The position numbers were made by a program, and so were the translations under genes. Below the pieces are notes generated by a model that was given only the letters and a program-made list of their open reading frames with translations, was not told where the DNA came from and made no database searches. From the NCBI RefSeq assembly GCF_014698115.1, contig NZ_JACJSJ010000018.1:47777-111776 (forward strand): a stretch of DNA of 64,000 nt. Direction: 5' to 3'. The stretch comes from Nostoc sp. FACHB-973. GTDB taxonomy: Bacteria; Cyanobacteriota; Cyanobacteriia; Cyanobacteriales; Nostocaceae. Below, piece by piece: positions 25,475 to 34,642 of the stretch. The stretch's first letter is position 1; each line of letters opens with the position of its first letter.

Positions 25475-26371
25475 TTAATTAAGCAAAGGCAAAAATCGCC
25501 GAATTAACCCAATTGTGACTGCTGGTAATTCCAACTGCGGTGTTAACCCCACATCTTCCAATTGTTGAAAAAACCGGATTGCTTGGGGATTGATTTCGGC
25601 GAGGCGGCGACCAATTGAAGGGCCTGTAAATTGCGATTTTTGTCCCCAGATTATGGCAGTGGGAGTAGTCAATTGTTGAATATAAAGGGATAAATCAAAG
25701 CACAAATCGCCACGTACAAAAGACAGTGCTGCATACTCAGCATTGGGCTGTTGGGCGGATTCTAGATAAGCATCTACAATTTCTTGGTAGACTCGATTAG
25801 ACTGAGCAAATTGTCGTTGCTCTAAGAAGCCGCGAATACCTCCACTGGTAGCAACTCCAGTACTGTATAGCACGCGGTCAATAATAGGAACACTGACTAA
25901 CTGAGCAAAAAAGCTGCGGGAGTAGTCTTCGCCAAAGTCAGAAAGTCCGGCGGGAGTAGTGAGAATTAAAGACTTAAATAAATCCGGATGAGCGATCGCT
26001 ACTCTAATTGTAAATGCTGCGGTCAAAGAAGAAGCGATCGTTGTTACTGGCCCAGTACAAGTCTGTTGTAAAAATTCCCGAATCGTTGTCAAATAATCGT
26101 CAATTTTATAACTACGTGCTGGATGCTCCGATCTACCCCAGCCGATTAAATCTGGCGCAATAACCCGATATTCAGCAGCAAAAGCCGGATACACTTTCGA
26201 CCACTCATAAGCAGAAGACCCACCACCAAAGCCGTGCAGAAACACCAAAGTTTCTCGGTCATCTTTGGCAGTTACATCGTTTTGCCAAGGCGATCCAGCA
26301 GCAGTATAATAAACAAGTTTACCTAATGAGGTAATTACGGAGCGTTGTTCAAATCCTATGGGCTGAAACAT
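25475..26371 (-). CDS. Alpha/beta-hydrolase fold protein with a degenerate catalytic triad
   Basis: 298-aa alpha/beta-hydrolase. Fold landmarks are present: LVFLHGFGGGSSAYEW (oxyanion region), YRVIAPDLIGWGRSEHP, the nucleophile-elbow position TIASSLTAAF, and a C-terminal strand/loop. The elbow reads A-S-S-L-T instead of G-x-S-x-G; the acidic position after WGQK is S (KSQFTG); and the usual G-H-x-P near the end is GLTPQLELP, with Leu for His. It may therefore not be a classical serine hydrolase. A non-catalytic or altered role is possible. Isolated gene. Confidence 0.85.
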   Translation of the reverse strand: MFQPIGFEQRSVITSLGKLVYYTAAGSPWQNDVTAKDDRETLVFLHGFGGGSSAYEWSKVYPAFAAEYRVIAPDLIGWGRSEHPARSYKIDDYLTTIREFLQQTCTGPVTTIASSLTAAFTIRVAIAHPDLFKSLILTTPAGLSDFGEDYSRSFFAQLVSVPIIDRVLYSTGVATSGGIRGFLEQRQFAQSNRVYQEIVDAYLESAQQPNAEYAALSFVRGDLCFDLSLYIQQLTTPTAIIWGQKSQFTGPSIGRRLAEINPQAIRFFQQLEDVGLTPQLELPAVTIGLIRRFLPLLN

Positions 26372-26845
26372 AAATATTTTTCTTCACTCTAATGATTAAC
26401 TAACACTGGTAACAGGAAGGACGCGGGGACGGGGTGACGCGGGGATACGGAAAAATTACTCTCCGCGTCTCTTAGTTCCTGCGTCTCCTACAGAGCATCT
26501 TTATTTTTATTATCGGTGAACCACCTACTTCAGGACTTCTGGCCAGCGTCAGATTAAGTAGATGTAAAACTACTGAATTAGTTGTAAAGATTTGGTGTTT
26601 ATTTTTTCATAGTCAACAATAAACTAACGTTGTAATTACTGTGCTTCAAGGATTCTAAGTGGTAGCGAGTATCACTATAGACATAAATACAGATGAGTTG
26701 TTTATGGTACTCTATGAAGAAACTGATAAATAATTTTGAGCGTCAAGAATAGTCAAAACGCTAATTTTAATAAGCTATTCATTCTAGTTCTACATCTAAA
26801 AAGCATAGCTTTTGATATATTACTAATCTAATTATTCTCTAGGTA
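26372..26845. other. 474-bp divergent intergenic region
   Basis: A GC-rich stretch near 26420-26490 (GACGCGGGGACGGGG, TCTCCGCGTCTC) is a dispersed type of repeat; the remainder is A+T-rich. No gene is visible. Confidence 0.4.
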
Positions 26846-26863
26846 ATGGTAAGGCGGAATGTC

Positions 26864-27448
26864 ATGGTAAAGCAGGCTACTCTTCAATCAAATAAAGCAC
26901 CAAGGATTGAAGACCCTAAATTTGCGCTTGACAATTTTAATATACAAAACCAAATTACAGCTTCATCTCGCCGCGATCGCCTCGAGCCAGCCATTGACCT
27001 TGCCAAGCTGAGTATACCTACTTGTATTTGTTTAGACTTGGAAGAGTTGAAGTGTTTTGAAGTAGTAGAGCGCCAGTACGAACAATGGGGAGTCATTTTT
27101 CATAATTCTCTAGCAATACAGCCATCAAATCCAGCATTTCCAAGCCATTCAGGGCTGACAGTCTTAATGGGAGCGCCCAAAAGCGGATTTTTAGAAGCTA
27201 CTTTCTTGCGTCCTGTGAACTCAGTTAGTGCCTATGTCACTAGTTCCCAGCGACTGGTGCTTTCCGCTTACGATGGCGATCGCCAACTCCTTGGACAAAC
27301 TGTACTACCAGGCGCTAATCTTGCCAATTCTGACTCCGCAATTTCCCCCAATACGTTATTATCTATAACTGGGAATAACATCTACAGCGTTACCTTCTGT
27401 GCTTTTGACGGTCAATTCATCCTTGACGACTTTCGTTTTTGTCTCTAA
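26864..27448 (+). CDS. Conserved-looking protein of unknown function
   Basis: 194-aa protein I do not recognise. The N-terminal ~65 residues are polar (KQATLQSNKAPRIEDPKFA; ITASSRRDRLEPAID), then comes a beta-rich domain: ICLDLEELKCFEVV, YEQWGVIFHNSLAI, TVLMGAPKSGFLEATFL, VSAYVTSSQRLVL, YSVTFCAFDGQFILDDFRF. That pattern resembles carbohydrate-binding or other beta-sandwich domains, but no family is claimed. ATG 26864 has AAGGCGGA before it; an in-frame ATG at 26846 is also possible. No signal peptide. Confidence 0.6.
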   Translation: MVKQATLQSNKAPRIEDPKFALDNFNIQNQITASSRRDRLEPAIDLAKLSIPTCICLDLEELKCFEVVERQYEQWGVIFHNSLAIQPSNPAFPSHSGLTVLMGAPKSGFLEATFLRPVNSVSAYVTSSQRLVLSAYDGDRQLLGQTVLPGANLANSDSAISPNTLLSITGNNIYSVTFCAFDGQFILDDFRFCL

Positions 27449-27690
27449 AACGGAAACGTTAAAAACTCAGTAGCAAAATTAAGCTTACTCGTCCGAGTCC
27501 GCGTATTCTTTTAGATAATCGCAACAATTCGCCGATAATATAATATTATTCATGGATCTCCCCAAGGGTAGAAACTAGGGTGCCATTTCTAATATCCTGG
27601 TATTTTTACCAATTCGGGATGCTTCCTGCTTTCTTCGTCTCTAATAAAACTTCTACAATAGGTAATTTCGTAATCAAGTAGGTAAACACT

Positions 27691-28458
27691 GTGGCACAGG
27701 CTTCGTCTTCTTGGCAGCAATTGATCAACCAGATACCCAACTGGTCGCTTCCAAAGTTCAAGATAGGAGGAAGCTCAAAACAACAAACTTTTAAACGCTT
27801 CTGTGGACCTGGAGGCTTTCTTGGGTTCCTGACAATCGTCGTTGCTATGTTGTTGTGGAACTGGAAACTCCTATTAGCTCTGTTAATTGGCGTTGGAGTA
27901 ATGGTATTAGTTTACTCAATGCAGGCGTGGGACTGGCAATTGCGCTGGTCTAAAATACGTGAGTTTTTAGATAGTTCAAACCGTCGGCTAGTTTTAGCAG
28001 TCCTCAGTGGTGGTGTTGCTACTGTCAGCACTTACATGGCGGCTGCAATTTGGGTTGACTCTCACAGCCAATGGATTGCTGCTGGTGCGATCGCCCAAGG
28101 CATGGCAACCCTATTAACTTTAATTTTATTGGTATGGCAACTTGTCAACTTTTACGGCAATCGAGAAGAAGACCACCTCGATCAGTTGTTAGTCAATTTA
28201 ACAGAAAAAGATCCATTAAAGCGGTTAATTGCCCTGCGTCAACTCACTAAATTAATCGCCCGTAAGCGAGTTGATTCTTCAGTGCAGCAAGATGTAGTCG
28301 AATGCTTGCAACTCCTACTGAGTCGAGAGGAGGAAGTTGTGATTCGAGAAGCAGCTTTTAAGAGCTTGCAAGCCTGCGATCGCCTACAAATACTACCACC
28401 CAAAACAGCCAAAACTTTCATCCCCATATCAGCAAAACTCAAACACCGCGTTTATTAG
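27691..28458 (+). CDS. Membrane protein with C-terminal armadillo/HEAT-like helices
   Basis: 255-aa protein: a hydrophobic pair near residues 47-77 (GFLGFLTIVVAMLLWNWKLLLALLIGVGV contains two helices), a further pair near 105-155, then an all-helical cytoplasmic C-terminus (LVNLTEKDPLKRLIALRQLTKLI, then VVIREAAFKSLQACDRL) resembling armadillo-type repeats. Start is GTG 27691. Cyanobacterial conserved protein, function unknown; helical repeats suggest protein binding. Confidence 0.75.
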   Translation: MAQASSSWQQLINQIPNWSLPKFKIGGSSKQQTFKRFCGPGGFLGFLTIVVAMLLWNWKLLLALLIGVGVMVLVYSMQAWDWQLRWSKIREFLDSSNRRLVLAVLSGGVATVSTYMAAAIWVDSHSQWIAAGAIAQGMATLLTLILLVWQLVNFYGNREEDHLDQLLVNLTEKDPLKRLIALRQLTKLIARKRVDSSVQQDVVECLQLLLSREEEVVIREAAFKSLQACDRLQILPPKTAKTFIPISAKLKHRVY

Positions 28459-28500
28459 TCATTAGTCCTTGATCGTTACCAAATGACAAATCACAAATGA

Positions 28501-29247
28501 CTATTTTCGAGACAGCCTTCCATTGCGAACTTGCACTACCGGATGATTGCACCGCCTGACCAATTGTTCATCGTGGGTGGTAACAATCACCGTAGCGCCA
28601 AAGGAATTTAGCTTCTGGAGAATTTGTATAACTTGCCAAGAATTATCTGGATCGAGATTTCCCGTTGGTTCATCGGCTAACAGCAGTGGTGGTGTGCTAA
28701 CGATCGCCCTAGCAATACTCACCCGCTGTTGCTCTCCTCCAGACAGTTGATCTGGAAAGCAGTCAGCTTTACTCAGTAAACCTACCAACTTCAACGTTGG
28801 TTCTAAGCGGCGTTGAATTTCTTTACGGGTATACCCTTGAGCTTGGAGTACAAAAGTTACATTTTCTGCTACTGTCCGTTGGGTAATTAGTTTGTAGTCT
28901 TGAAATACAATGCCAATACGTCGGCGCAATAGTGACAAGCGATCGCCCCTTAAACCCGCTACATTACATTCATCAACAATTACTTCACCCTGTGTGGGTA
29001 ACTCCTGTCCATACAGCAGTTTCAAAAGCGTTGATTTACCAGAACCGCTTGGTCCTGTGATAAACAGGAATTCCCCCTTTTTAACCTCAAGGTTCGCATT
29101 CAACAAAGCATGACAGCCATTAGCATAGGTTTTGGTTACAGATTGCAATTGCACCTTTGCAGCAGTGTTGCTAATGTGCTGTTGAGTTTCACTATTCTGT
29201 TGATCGACGGATTTCTCTGTCTTAACTTCAGTTGTTAATACTGGCAT
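28501..29247 (-). CDS. ftsE: FtsE-like ABC ATPase
   Basis: 248-aa ABC ATPase. Seen: GPSGSGKSTLLKLLYG (Walker A), the FtsE-type Q-loop FQDYKLITQRTVAEN, LSGGEQQRVSIARAI (signature), LLLADEPTGNLDP (Walker B) and VTTHDE (H-loop). FtsE works with membrane protein FtsX to activate cell-wall hydrolases at the division site; no ftsX lies next to it here. ATG 29247 has GAGGAGA nine bases upstream and is preferred to the open frame extending to 29280. The N-terminal ~35 residues (TEVKTEKSVDQQ) are an unusual polar extension. Confidence 0.82.
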   Translation of the reverse strand: MPVLTTEVKTEKSVDQQNSETQQHISNTAAKVQLQSVTKTYANGCHALLNANLEVKKGEFLFITGPSGSGKSTLLKLLYGQELPTQGEVIVDECNVAGLRGDRLSLLRRRIGIVFQDYKLITQRTVAENVTFVLQAQGYTRKEIQRRLEPTLKLVGLLSKADCFPDQLSGGEQQRVSIARAIVSTPPLLLADEPTGNLDPDNSWQVIQILQKLNSFGATVIVTTHDEQLVRRCNHPVVQVRNGRLSRK

Positions 29248-29317
29248 TCTTAAATTCTCCTCATACCCACAACCAAACACTTTGCCAACGTAGATTTGAC
29301 ATTCCCCCCAAAATCAG

Positions 29318-29342
29318 AATTCCCAGGTTTTGCCTGGGAATT
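29318..29342. terminator. Hairpin with 10-bp stem
   Basis: AATTCCCAGG and CCTGGGAATT flank a 5-base loop. There is no clean T-run, so it could be a terminator-like or regulatory hairpin in the ftsE leader. Between it and 29525 lie GGGGACT heptamers (about 29405-29445), CATCTCCCT repeats and ACTCCCC heptamers. Confidence 0.4.
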
Positions 29343-29402
29343 TCAAATCCAACAGAGAAATTTAAAATTTGTTGAAGACTTCAGTATCGGCTAAGTATAG
29401 CA

Positions 29403-29526
29403 AGGGACTGGGGACTGGGGACTGGGGACTGGGGACTGGGGACTGGTTATTAATTCTTATCCCTCATCTCCCTCATCTGCCTCATCTCCCTCATCTTCCC
29501 TACTCCCCACTCCCCACTCCCCACTC
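29403..29526. repeat. GGGGACT, CTCATCTCC and ACTCCCC repeats
   Basis: Three tandem classes in a row: about six GGGGACT heptamers, then CATCTCCCTCATC units, then ACTCCCC heptamers that run up to the end of the next gene. Confidence 0.8.
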
Positions 29527-30283
29527 AGCACTTAATTGGACTCCTTGCAGTCCAGCGATAAACAAAGGCTTTCATTGCAAACTCTGGCAAAGCTAACATC
29601 CGCCGCCAGCGCCAAGGTTCTTGATACAGCCGATATAGCCATTCCAAGTTGTTATTTCCTAACCAAGCGGGAGCGCGAGTTTTAGTTCCAGACCAAATAT
29701 CAAAACTGCCACCGACGCCAATCCAAATTGCTTGGGGGCACAAATGGCGGTTTTGGGCAATCCATAATTCTTGACGTGGCACTCCTAAACCTACAAAAAT
29801 CACTTGTGGCTGCAATTGGGCAAGTGTTTGTTGCAATTGTGCTTCTTCTTCAGGGGAGTGGTAACCTGAGTAAGTGCCTACCATATTCAAATCTGGAATT
29901 TGCTGCTGCCAGAACTCTGCTGCTTTTGCAGCTACTCCAGGCGCGGCACCATAGAAAAATATTTTTGCTCCTGTCTTGTGCTGTCCAAGTTCTTGCAAAA
30001 GCTTTTCTGCTAATTCAATTCCCGGAAAACGCTGCACTTTTTGCCATAACAGCCAGCGTAAATACAGAACAACCCCAGCTCCATCTGGAATAACTAGTTC
30101 AGCATTTTTAATGGTCTGAGCTAGGAATTTGTTACGCTCTGCCTGCATAGTCATTTCTGCATTGAGCGTTACCACATGAGTTCCTCTGCCTTGTTGCAAG
30201 CACTCTAACAACCAGCCTGGATAGTTAGTCATCACATGAACTGGTATCCCCAACACTGAAAATGCTTCAGGCGATTTAGACAT
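29525..30283 (-). CDS. WecG/TagA/CpsF family glycosyltransferase
   Basis: 252-aa GT26-family enzyme, which transfers N-acetylmannosamine(-uronate) or related sugars to a lipid-linked acceptor in cell-surface polymer synthesis. Seen: TLNAEMTMQAERN and LVIPDGAGVVLYLRW (active-site regions), then FFYGAAPGVAAKAAEFW, VIFVGLGVPRQELWI and WIGVGGSFDIWSG. ATG 30283 is the expected start. The C-terminal ~12 residues are poorly conserved and reach repeat DNA. Substrate unknown. Confidence 0.9.
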   Translation of the reverse strand: MSKSPEAFSVLGIPVHVMTNYPGWLLECLQQGRGTHVVTLNAEMTMQAERNKFLAQTIKNAELVIPDGAGVVLYLRWLLWQKVQRFPGIELAEKLLQELGQHKTGAKIFFYGAAPGVAAKAAEFWQQQIPDLNMVGTYSGYHSPEEEAQLQQTLAQLQPQVIFVGLGVPRQELWIAQNRHLCPQAIWIGVGGSFDIWSGTKTRAPAWLGNNNLEWLYRLYQEPWRWRRMLALPEFAMKAFVYRWTARSPIKC

Positions 30284-30780
30284 AGCCTATTTTTGATTGA
30301 TTTTACACCACACTTCCTTGAATGTTAAGTTTATCAAATGTTTTTATCAAGGAAAAATTTAAGAGGAGCCACTCTGGTTTCTGTCATGAGGGTAGGGGTG
30401 AGGCATGGAAGCCACTTCCTACCCTATTGTACGCCCGTCTGCTATCTGAGACAGCAACAGTTGTAACAATAGAAAGCATAATTTAACCTCTTTCGCGGAA
30501 TTCCCCACCCGTCTATACGGTGGGCAACAATCAATGATGCGTTTAAATATGACGCGTAAGCTAGCCTAAAAATTGTGTTTTCTCCCTCGATACAGCGTTT
30601 CCTGCTGTTATGAAGTACACTTTCTCCACTCTCCGCTATCTTCTGTATCCTTTCAGGACTGAGAACGTACCTCACGATAGCGGGAACTGCTGTATACAGA
30701 TGTCTTTAATCTGGGTCTCTTAAGACTTTTTAGTAAACTCGACTTTACAGTTAAGGTAGTGTAACGGGCTGAAGTTGGCT
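30284..30780. other. 497-bp divergent intergenic region
   Basis: No gene is supported. It has a GTAGGGGTGAGGCATGGAAG stretch and a hairpin-like CCCACCCGTCTATACGGTGGG (30508-30528). The part before 30781 should contain the promoter of the NarL-type regulator. Confidence 0.4.
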
Positions 30781-31500
30781 ATGAGTAAAATTCGTATCGC
30801 TCTGATTGAAGATCATGACCTGACTCGTGTGGGTATTCGGACAGCACTACTACAAAAGGATGAAATTGAAATTGTAGGGGAAGCTGCCAATGCCGCCGAG
30901 GGACTAAAAATGTTAAAAGTGCTACAACCAGATATTGCCATAGTAGATATTGGTTTACCAGATAAGGATGGCATTGAGTTGACACGGGAGGTAAAATCTA
31001 CTACTAATAGCGAAGAGTTAAGCACAAAGGTGTTAATTTTGACACTGCGGGATAACAAGGAAGCGGTATTGGCGGCTTTTGCCGCTGGGGCGGACTCTTA
31101 CTGTATGAAGGATATTAAATTTGATAATTTGCTGGAAGCAGTGCGAGTCACTTACAATGGCAACGCCTGGATCGATCCGGCGATCGCTCGAATTGTATTA
31201 CAACAAGCGCAACAAAATCCCCAAAAGTCCGAATCGGCTTTTGTAGATACCAAGACCGTTGCCCCTAATCCTGATTTTGCGGAGAATCTGGAAGGAATTG
31301 AACCCTACACCCTGACAGAAAGGGAGTTAGAAGTGTTACAGTTGATTGTCGAAGGTTGTAGCAATGCAGTAATTGCGGAAAGGCTTTACATCACTGTCGG
31401 AACTGTTAAAACTCACGTCCGCAATATTTTGAATAAGCTATGTGCCGATGACCGTACCCAAGCAGCAGTCCGCGCCTTGCGTTCTGGGTTAGTGGGATAA
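30781..31500 (+). CDS. NarL/FixJ-type response regulator
   Basis: 239-aa two-component regulator. The receiver domain (about 1-125) has the acidic pair in LIEDHDLTR, phosphoacceptor D56 (IAIVDIGLP) and the conserved lysine in SYCMKDI. After a linker comes a LuxR-type HTH (about 175-239): YTLTERELEVLQLIVEGCSN and LYITVGTVKTHVRNIL. It would bind DNA when phosphorylated. No sensor kinase gene is adjacent, so the cognate kinase is unknown. ATG 30781 is used; a TTG 6 bp upstream is in frame. The phosphatase downstream may belong to the same signalling group. Confidence 0.92.
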   Translation: MSKIRIALIEDHDLTRVGIRTALLQKDEIEIVGEAANAAEGLKMLKVLQPDIAIVDIGLPDKDGIELTREVKSTTNSEELSTKVLILTLRDNKEAVLAAFAAGADSYCMKDIKFDNLLEAVRVTYNGNAWIDPAIARIVLQQAQQNPQKSESAFVDTKTVAPNPDFAENLEGIEPYTLTERELEVLQLIVEGCSNAVIAERLYITVGTVKTHVRNILNKLCADDRTQAAVRALRSGLVG

Positions 31501-31658
31501 AAGTTAAATTCAGCTAACAGTCAGCAGTTATCAAGGTTTCAAACACTGATAACTGATAACTGTTGAAAATGATTAGGTCTAAATTTTCGTTGGTTGTCAG
31601 GTGGGATAAACATCATATTATCTCGCCACTAAACATAGTTGAAAAATTAAAGTCAAAT

Positions 31659-33332
31659 ATGGCTGAGACAGGGGTGGACAAACTCAAGCTCATGGTGGTA
31701 GACGATGAGCCGGATAACTTAGATTTACTCTACCGCACTTTTAGACGGGATTTTCAAGTATACAAAGCTAATCATGCTCTTGGTGCTTTGGAAATGTTGG
31801 AGAAAGTTGGCGAGATGGCTGTGATTATTTCTGACCAAAGAATGCCAGAAATGAGTGGGAGCGAATTTTTTAGTCGCACGGTGGAACGGTTTCCGGACAC
31901 AATTCGGATTTTGTTGACTGGTTTTACTGATGTGGAAGATTTGGTAGATGCGATTAACTCTGGTCAAGTATTCAAGTACATCACCAAACCCTGGAATCCG
32001 GAGCGACTCAGAGCGCTAGTTGAGCAAGCCACGGATACATACCGCGTAGTCAAGAAACGCACCCAAGAGTTACGTCGGGCTTTACGGCGAGAATCTTTGT
32101 TTAATGCGGTAACAACGGCAATTCGAGAGTCTTTAGACTACGACAGTATGCTGGAAAAGACTGTAGCAACTATTGGACAAACATTTGAAGCTACCAGTTG
32201 CTTGCTCAGACCTGTAGAAGGTGATCGCCTAACATCAGACCTGTTCTCATACTACGATCCTCAATCCGATGTATTGGATTGTGCCTTCGACCCCAATGCT
32301 TTAATTGAAAAAGCCCTGGAAACCCGTCATTATCAACTTGCCCAGGAAATATACGACGGTAACCCCTGTCATCATCTGGTTGTGCCACTTAGCTACCAGC
32401 AACATCTGGTGGCTGTGTTGGCTCTCCATCAATGGGGACGCGATCGCCCCTGGGAAGACGAAGACATCCAACTGATTGCAGGTGTAACTGAACAAGCAGC
32501 CTTAGCTCTCTCTCAAGCAAAACTCTACCAGCGCCTCCAGGAAAAACAACAGCAGATTCACAATGAGTTAGAGGTGGCTCGCCAAATTCAATATAATCTG
32601 CTACGCCAAAGTTTACCTGATATCAAAGGTGTGAAGGTACAAGCCTGCTGCTATCCGGCACGGGAAGTAGGAGGAGATTTTTTTGAAGTGTTTGTCCATC
32701 CCAAAGGCGATTTGTGGTTGGCTGTAGGTGATGTTTCTGGCAAGGGTGTTCCAGCTGCTTTATTTATGGCTAGTGTTATTTCCGTCTTGCGCCGCGAATT
32801 ATCTCAAGAAGCGCCAGCCCAGCCAAATATCGTTATGCAGAACCTTAACCATGCTCTGAGTGAAGATTTGATTAGTAATAATTATTTCATCACTCTTGTG
32901 TTAGCCTGTTATACCCCCAGCACTAGGGAACTCGTTTACACTAATGCTGGTCATATTTATCCACTATTATGGTCACACAAAGCGGCATCAGCCGACAGTC
33001 CCAACTACCTCAAAGTCCGCAGCGTTCCTTTAGGGATATTGCCCAAATGGCAAGCACAGTCTTGTAGCTTGGTTCTCGATCCTGGAGACACATTATTACT
33101 AGCTAGTGATGGCATTACAGAAGCAATGGTATCAAATCACTCAAATGGTTCAGCAAAAGCCCTATCTGGCATTGAGCCAAGCGATCGCTCTATGCTAAAC
33201 CAAGATGGTCTTTGGCAACTCTTACAACAAGAGCAAAAACCGCTTTCTCTGAACCATTTAGTAGCTCGCATCCAGGCAGATAACCACGTCCAAGAAGATG
33301 ATCAAACTATACTCTCGCTGGAGATTTTGTAA
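31659..33332 (+). CDS. REC-GAF-PP2C (SpoIIE/RsbU-type) phosphatase
   Basis: About 557 aa. Domains in order: receiver (about 8-125; VVDDEPDN and phosphoacceptor D59 in ISDQRMP; lysine in YITKPW), a GAF domain (about 170-310), a helical linker (EVARQIQYNLLRQSLPD) and a PP2C/SpoIIE phosphatase domain (VGGDFFEVF, GDVSGKGVPAALFM, LLASDGITEAM). Such proteins dephosphorylate STAS anti-anti-sigma factors in partner switching. The open frame starts 32 codons earlier (TTG 31563), but homology to receiver domains begins near ATG 31659. It is followed 3 bp later by a partner kinase gene. Confidence 0.93.
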   Translation: MAETGVDKLKLMVVDDEPDNLDLLYRTFRRDFQVYKANHALGALEMLEKVGEMAVIISDQRMPEMSGSEFFSRTVERFPDTIRILLTGFTDVEDLVDAINSGQVFKYITKPWNPERLRALVEQATDTYRVVKKRTQELRRALRRESLFNAVTTAIRESLDYDSMLEKTVATIGQTFEATSCLLRPVEGDRLTSDLFSYYDPQSDVLDCAFDPNALIEKALETRHYQLAQEIYDGNPCHHLVVPLSYQQHLVAVLALHQWGRDRPWEDEDIQLIAGVTEQAALALSQAKLYQRLQEKQQQIHNELEVARQIQYNLLRQSLPDIKGVKVQACCYPAREVGGDFFEVFVHPKGDLWLAVGDVSGKGVPAALFMASVISVLRRELSQEAPAQPNIVMQNLNHALSEDLISNNYFITLVLACYTPSTRELVYTNAGHIYPLLWSHKAASADSPNYLKVRSVPLGILPKWQAQSCSLVLDPGDTLLLASDGITEAMVSNHSNGSAKALSGIEPSDRSMLNQDGLWQLLQQEQKPLSLNHLVARIQADNHVQEDDQTILSLEIL

Positions 33333-33335
33333 GTA

Positions 33336-33761
33336 ATGAAAAGTGAGCTTCATGTACCAAGTGATTTGAATTTTCTCAATATTGTCGAGAACTGGTTGCT
33401 GGGATGTTTGAAAATCCAGCTAGGTGACTCAGTGGATTGGTCGCGCCAATCGAGTCGTTTGAGATTAGCTTTGGTGGAAGCTTACTCAAATGCAGTACGC
33501 CACGCCCATAGGGATAAACCAAACTTGCCCATTCTACTACGTTTGGAACTCCAAGACCGAGATCTTGCCCTAGAAGTTTGGGACTACGGCGAAGGCTTTG
33601 ATATGTCTACATACTATGCTCCCGACCCTGTTGAAAAACAAGAAGGTGGTTATGGTTGGCTGATTATGAATCGTCTTATGGATAAAGTAGACTACAAGTT
33701 GCAGATTAATGGCGCTAACTGTCTCAAGTTAGAAGCTACTTTACCCGAATTAGTCAAATGA
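33336..33761 (+). CDS. Anti-sigma-factor-type ATP-binding protein (HATPase)
   Basis: 141-aa GHKL ATPase of the RsbW/SpoIIAB type. Seen: the N-box ALVEAYSNAVRHAH (N52), the G1-type DYGEGFDM and GYGWLIMNRLMDKV near the end. RsbW-type kinases bind a sigma factor or phosphorylate a STAS antagonist. ATG 33336 lies 3 bp after the phosphatase stop, so the two are cotranscribed and probably act on the same switch. No STAS gene is next to them. Confidence 0.88.
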   Translation: MKSELHVPSDLNFLNIVENWLLGCLKIQLGDSVDWSRQSSRLRLALVEAYSNAVRHAHRDKPNLPILLRLELQDRDLALEVWDYGEGFDMSTYYAPDPVEKQEGGYGWLIMNRLMDKVDYKLQINGANCLKLEATLPELVK

Positions 33762-33790
33762 GTAGGTCTTAAGCCATGATTAGTTACTTG

Positions 33791-34219
33791 CTATTTTTGA
33801 GGGCGTAAAGATAGTAACTCTTGAGGTGAGGCTAAAAGTTTGATTCTAGTATATAAAATTTGCCGTTGTTGGTTGAGGATAAATATCCACAAGACATTTA
33901 CGCCGCACCAAGAAGTTTGTGCCTTGCCTGTGACTTGGACTTGGATGTTACCGTTTTCCAAAGTGTCGCTTATTCCTCTATTGGGGTAAGCTTTAATGTT
34001 TTGGGCTTCTTGTTTTAAGTAAGCTGCGATCGCATCACATCCAACAATATCAGATTCCAATGGTGGATGCATCACACCATCCTTGGCAAATAAAGCCGCA
34101 GTTCTATCAAATTCTCCTGCATTTAATGTTTCAAAATACCGCAGTACCCTTGTTTCTGTAATTCCCTCAATCTTGAATTCTGATGAAGGCTGTACTGGGG
34201 ATATTTCAGCAGAGGTCAT
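33791..34219 (-). CDS. CTDH: OCP C-terminal domain homologue (carotenoid carrier, NTF2-like)
   Basis: 142-aa NTF2-like protein matching the C-terminal domain of the orange carotenoid protein. Seen: VLRYFETLNAGEFDRTAALF (Y28, equivalent to OCP Tyr201), KVTG-like QVTGKAQTSW, VNVLWIFIL (W111, equivalent to OCP Trp288) and KLLASPQELL near the end. C105 in TSWCGV sits where the redox-active cysteine of the Anabaena CTDH is reported. Family knowledge: CTDH dimers bind a ketocarotenoid and load it into HCP proteins or apo-OCP. An HCP gene lies 2.8 kb away. Convergent to the anti-sigma kinase gene. Confidence 0.88.
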   Translation of the reverse strand: MTSAEISPVQPSSEFKIEGITETRVLRYFETLNAGEFDRTAALFAKDGVMHPPLESDIVGCDAIAAYLKQEAQNIKAYPNRGISDTLENGNIQVQVTGKAQTSWCGVNVLWIFILNQQRQILYTRIKLLASPQELLSLRPQK

Positions 34220-34642
34220 AAAATTACCTATGTGTAGGTTAGCTAAATATTAATTTCATTACAAAAATCAGTAAAAAAAAAGCCGCTATTGAGATAGATC
34301 TGATACATCTATAAATATTTCTCACGGTGGAAGTAGGGACGTTGCATTGCAATGTCCCTATTTCTGTGGGAATAGCAATAAATGTTAATCAACAAGAATA
34401 ACTAGATGATGTATAGTTTGTGTGCCTGTAGATAGGCAAAATCAAAATATAAAACAGGAGTCAGAATTCAGAATTCAGAATTCAGAATACTCTACCCACA
34501 AGGGGATAGAGTTTTGATTACGAAAAATATTTATTTTAGTTTCGCCCACCAGGGGCGAGGTTTTAACCAATATTCATCACCCACTCGTACAGAATTCATG
34601 CTGAATTCTGACTCCTGAGTTCTGAATTCTTGTCATAAAACA
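34220..34642. other. 423-bp divergent region with CAGAATT repeats
   Basis: CAGAATT heptamers near 34458-34490 and their inverse near 34600-34632 flank a central part with CTACCCACAAGGGGATAGAG. Near 34331-34366 GGGACGTTGCATTGCAATGTCCC forms an inverted repeat. No gene is visible. Confidence 0.5.

Noticed and set aside
30442..30675. 77-aa open frame on the - strand upstream of the NarL gene
   Set aside because: No domain, no ribosome site, and it lies in the likely promoter region of the regulator.
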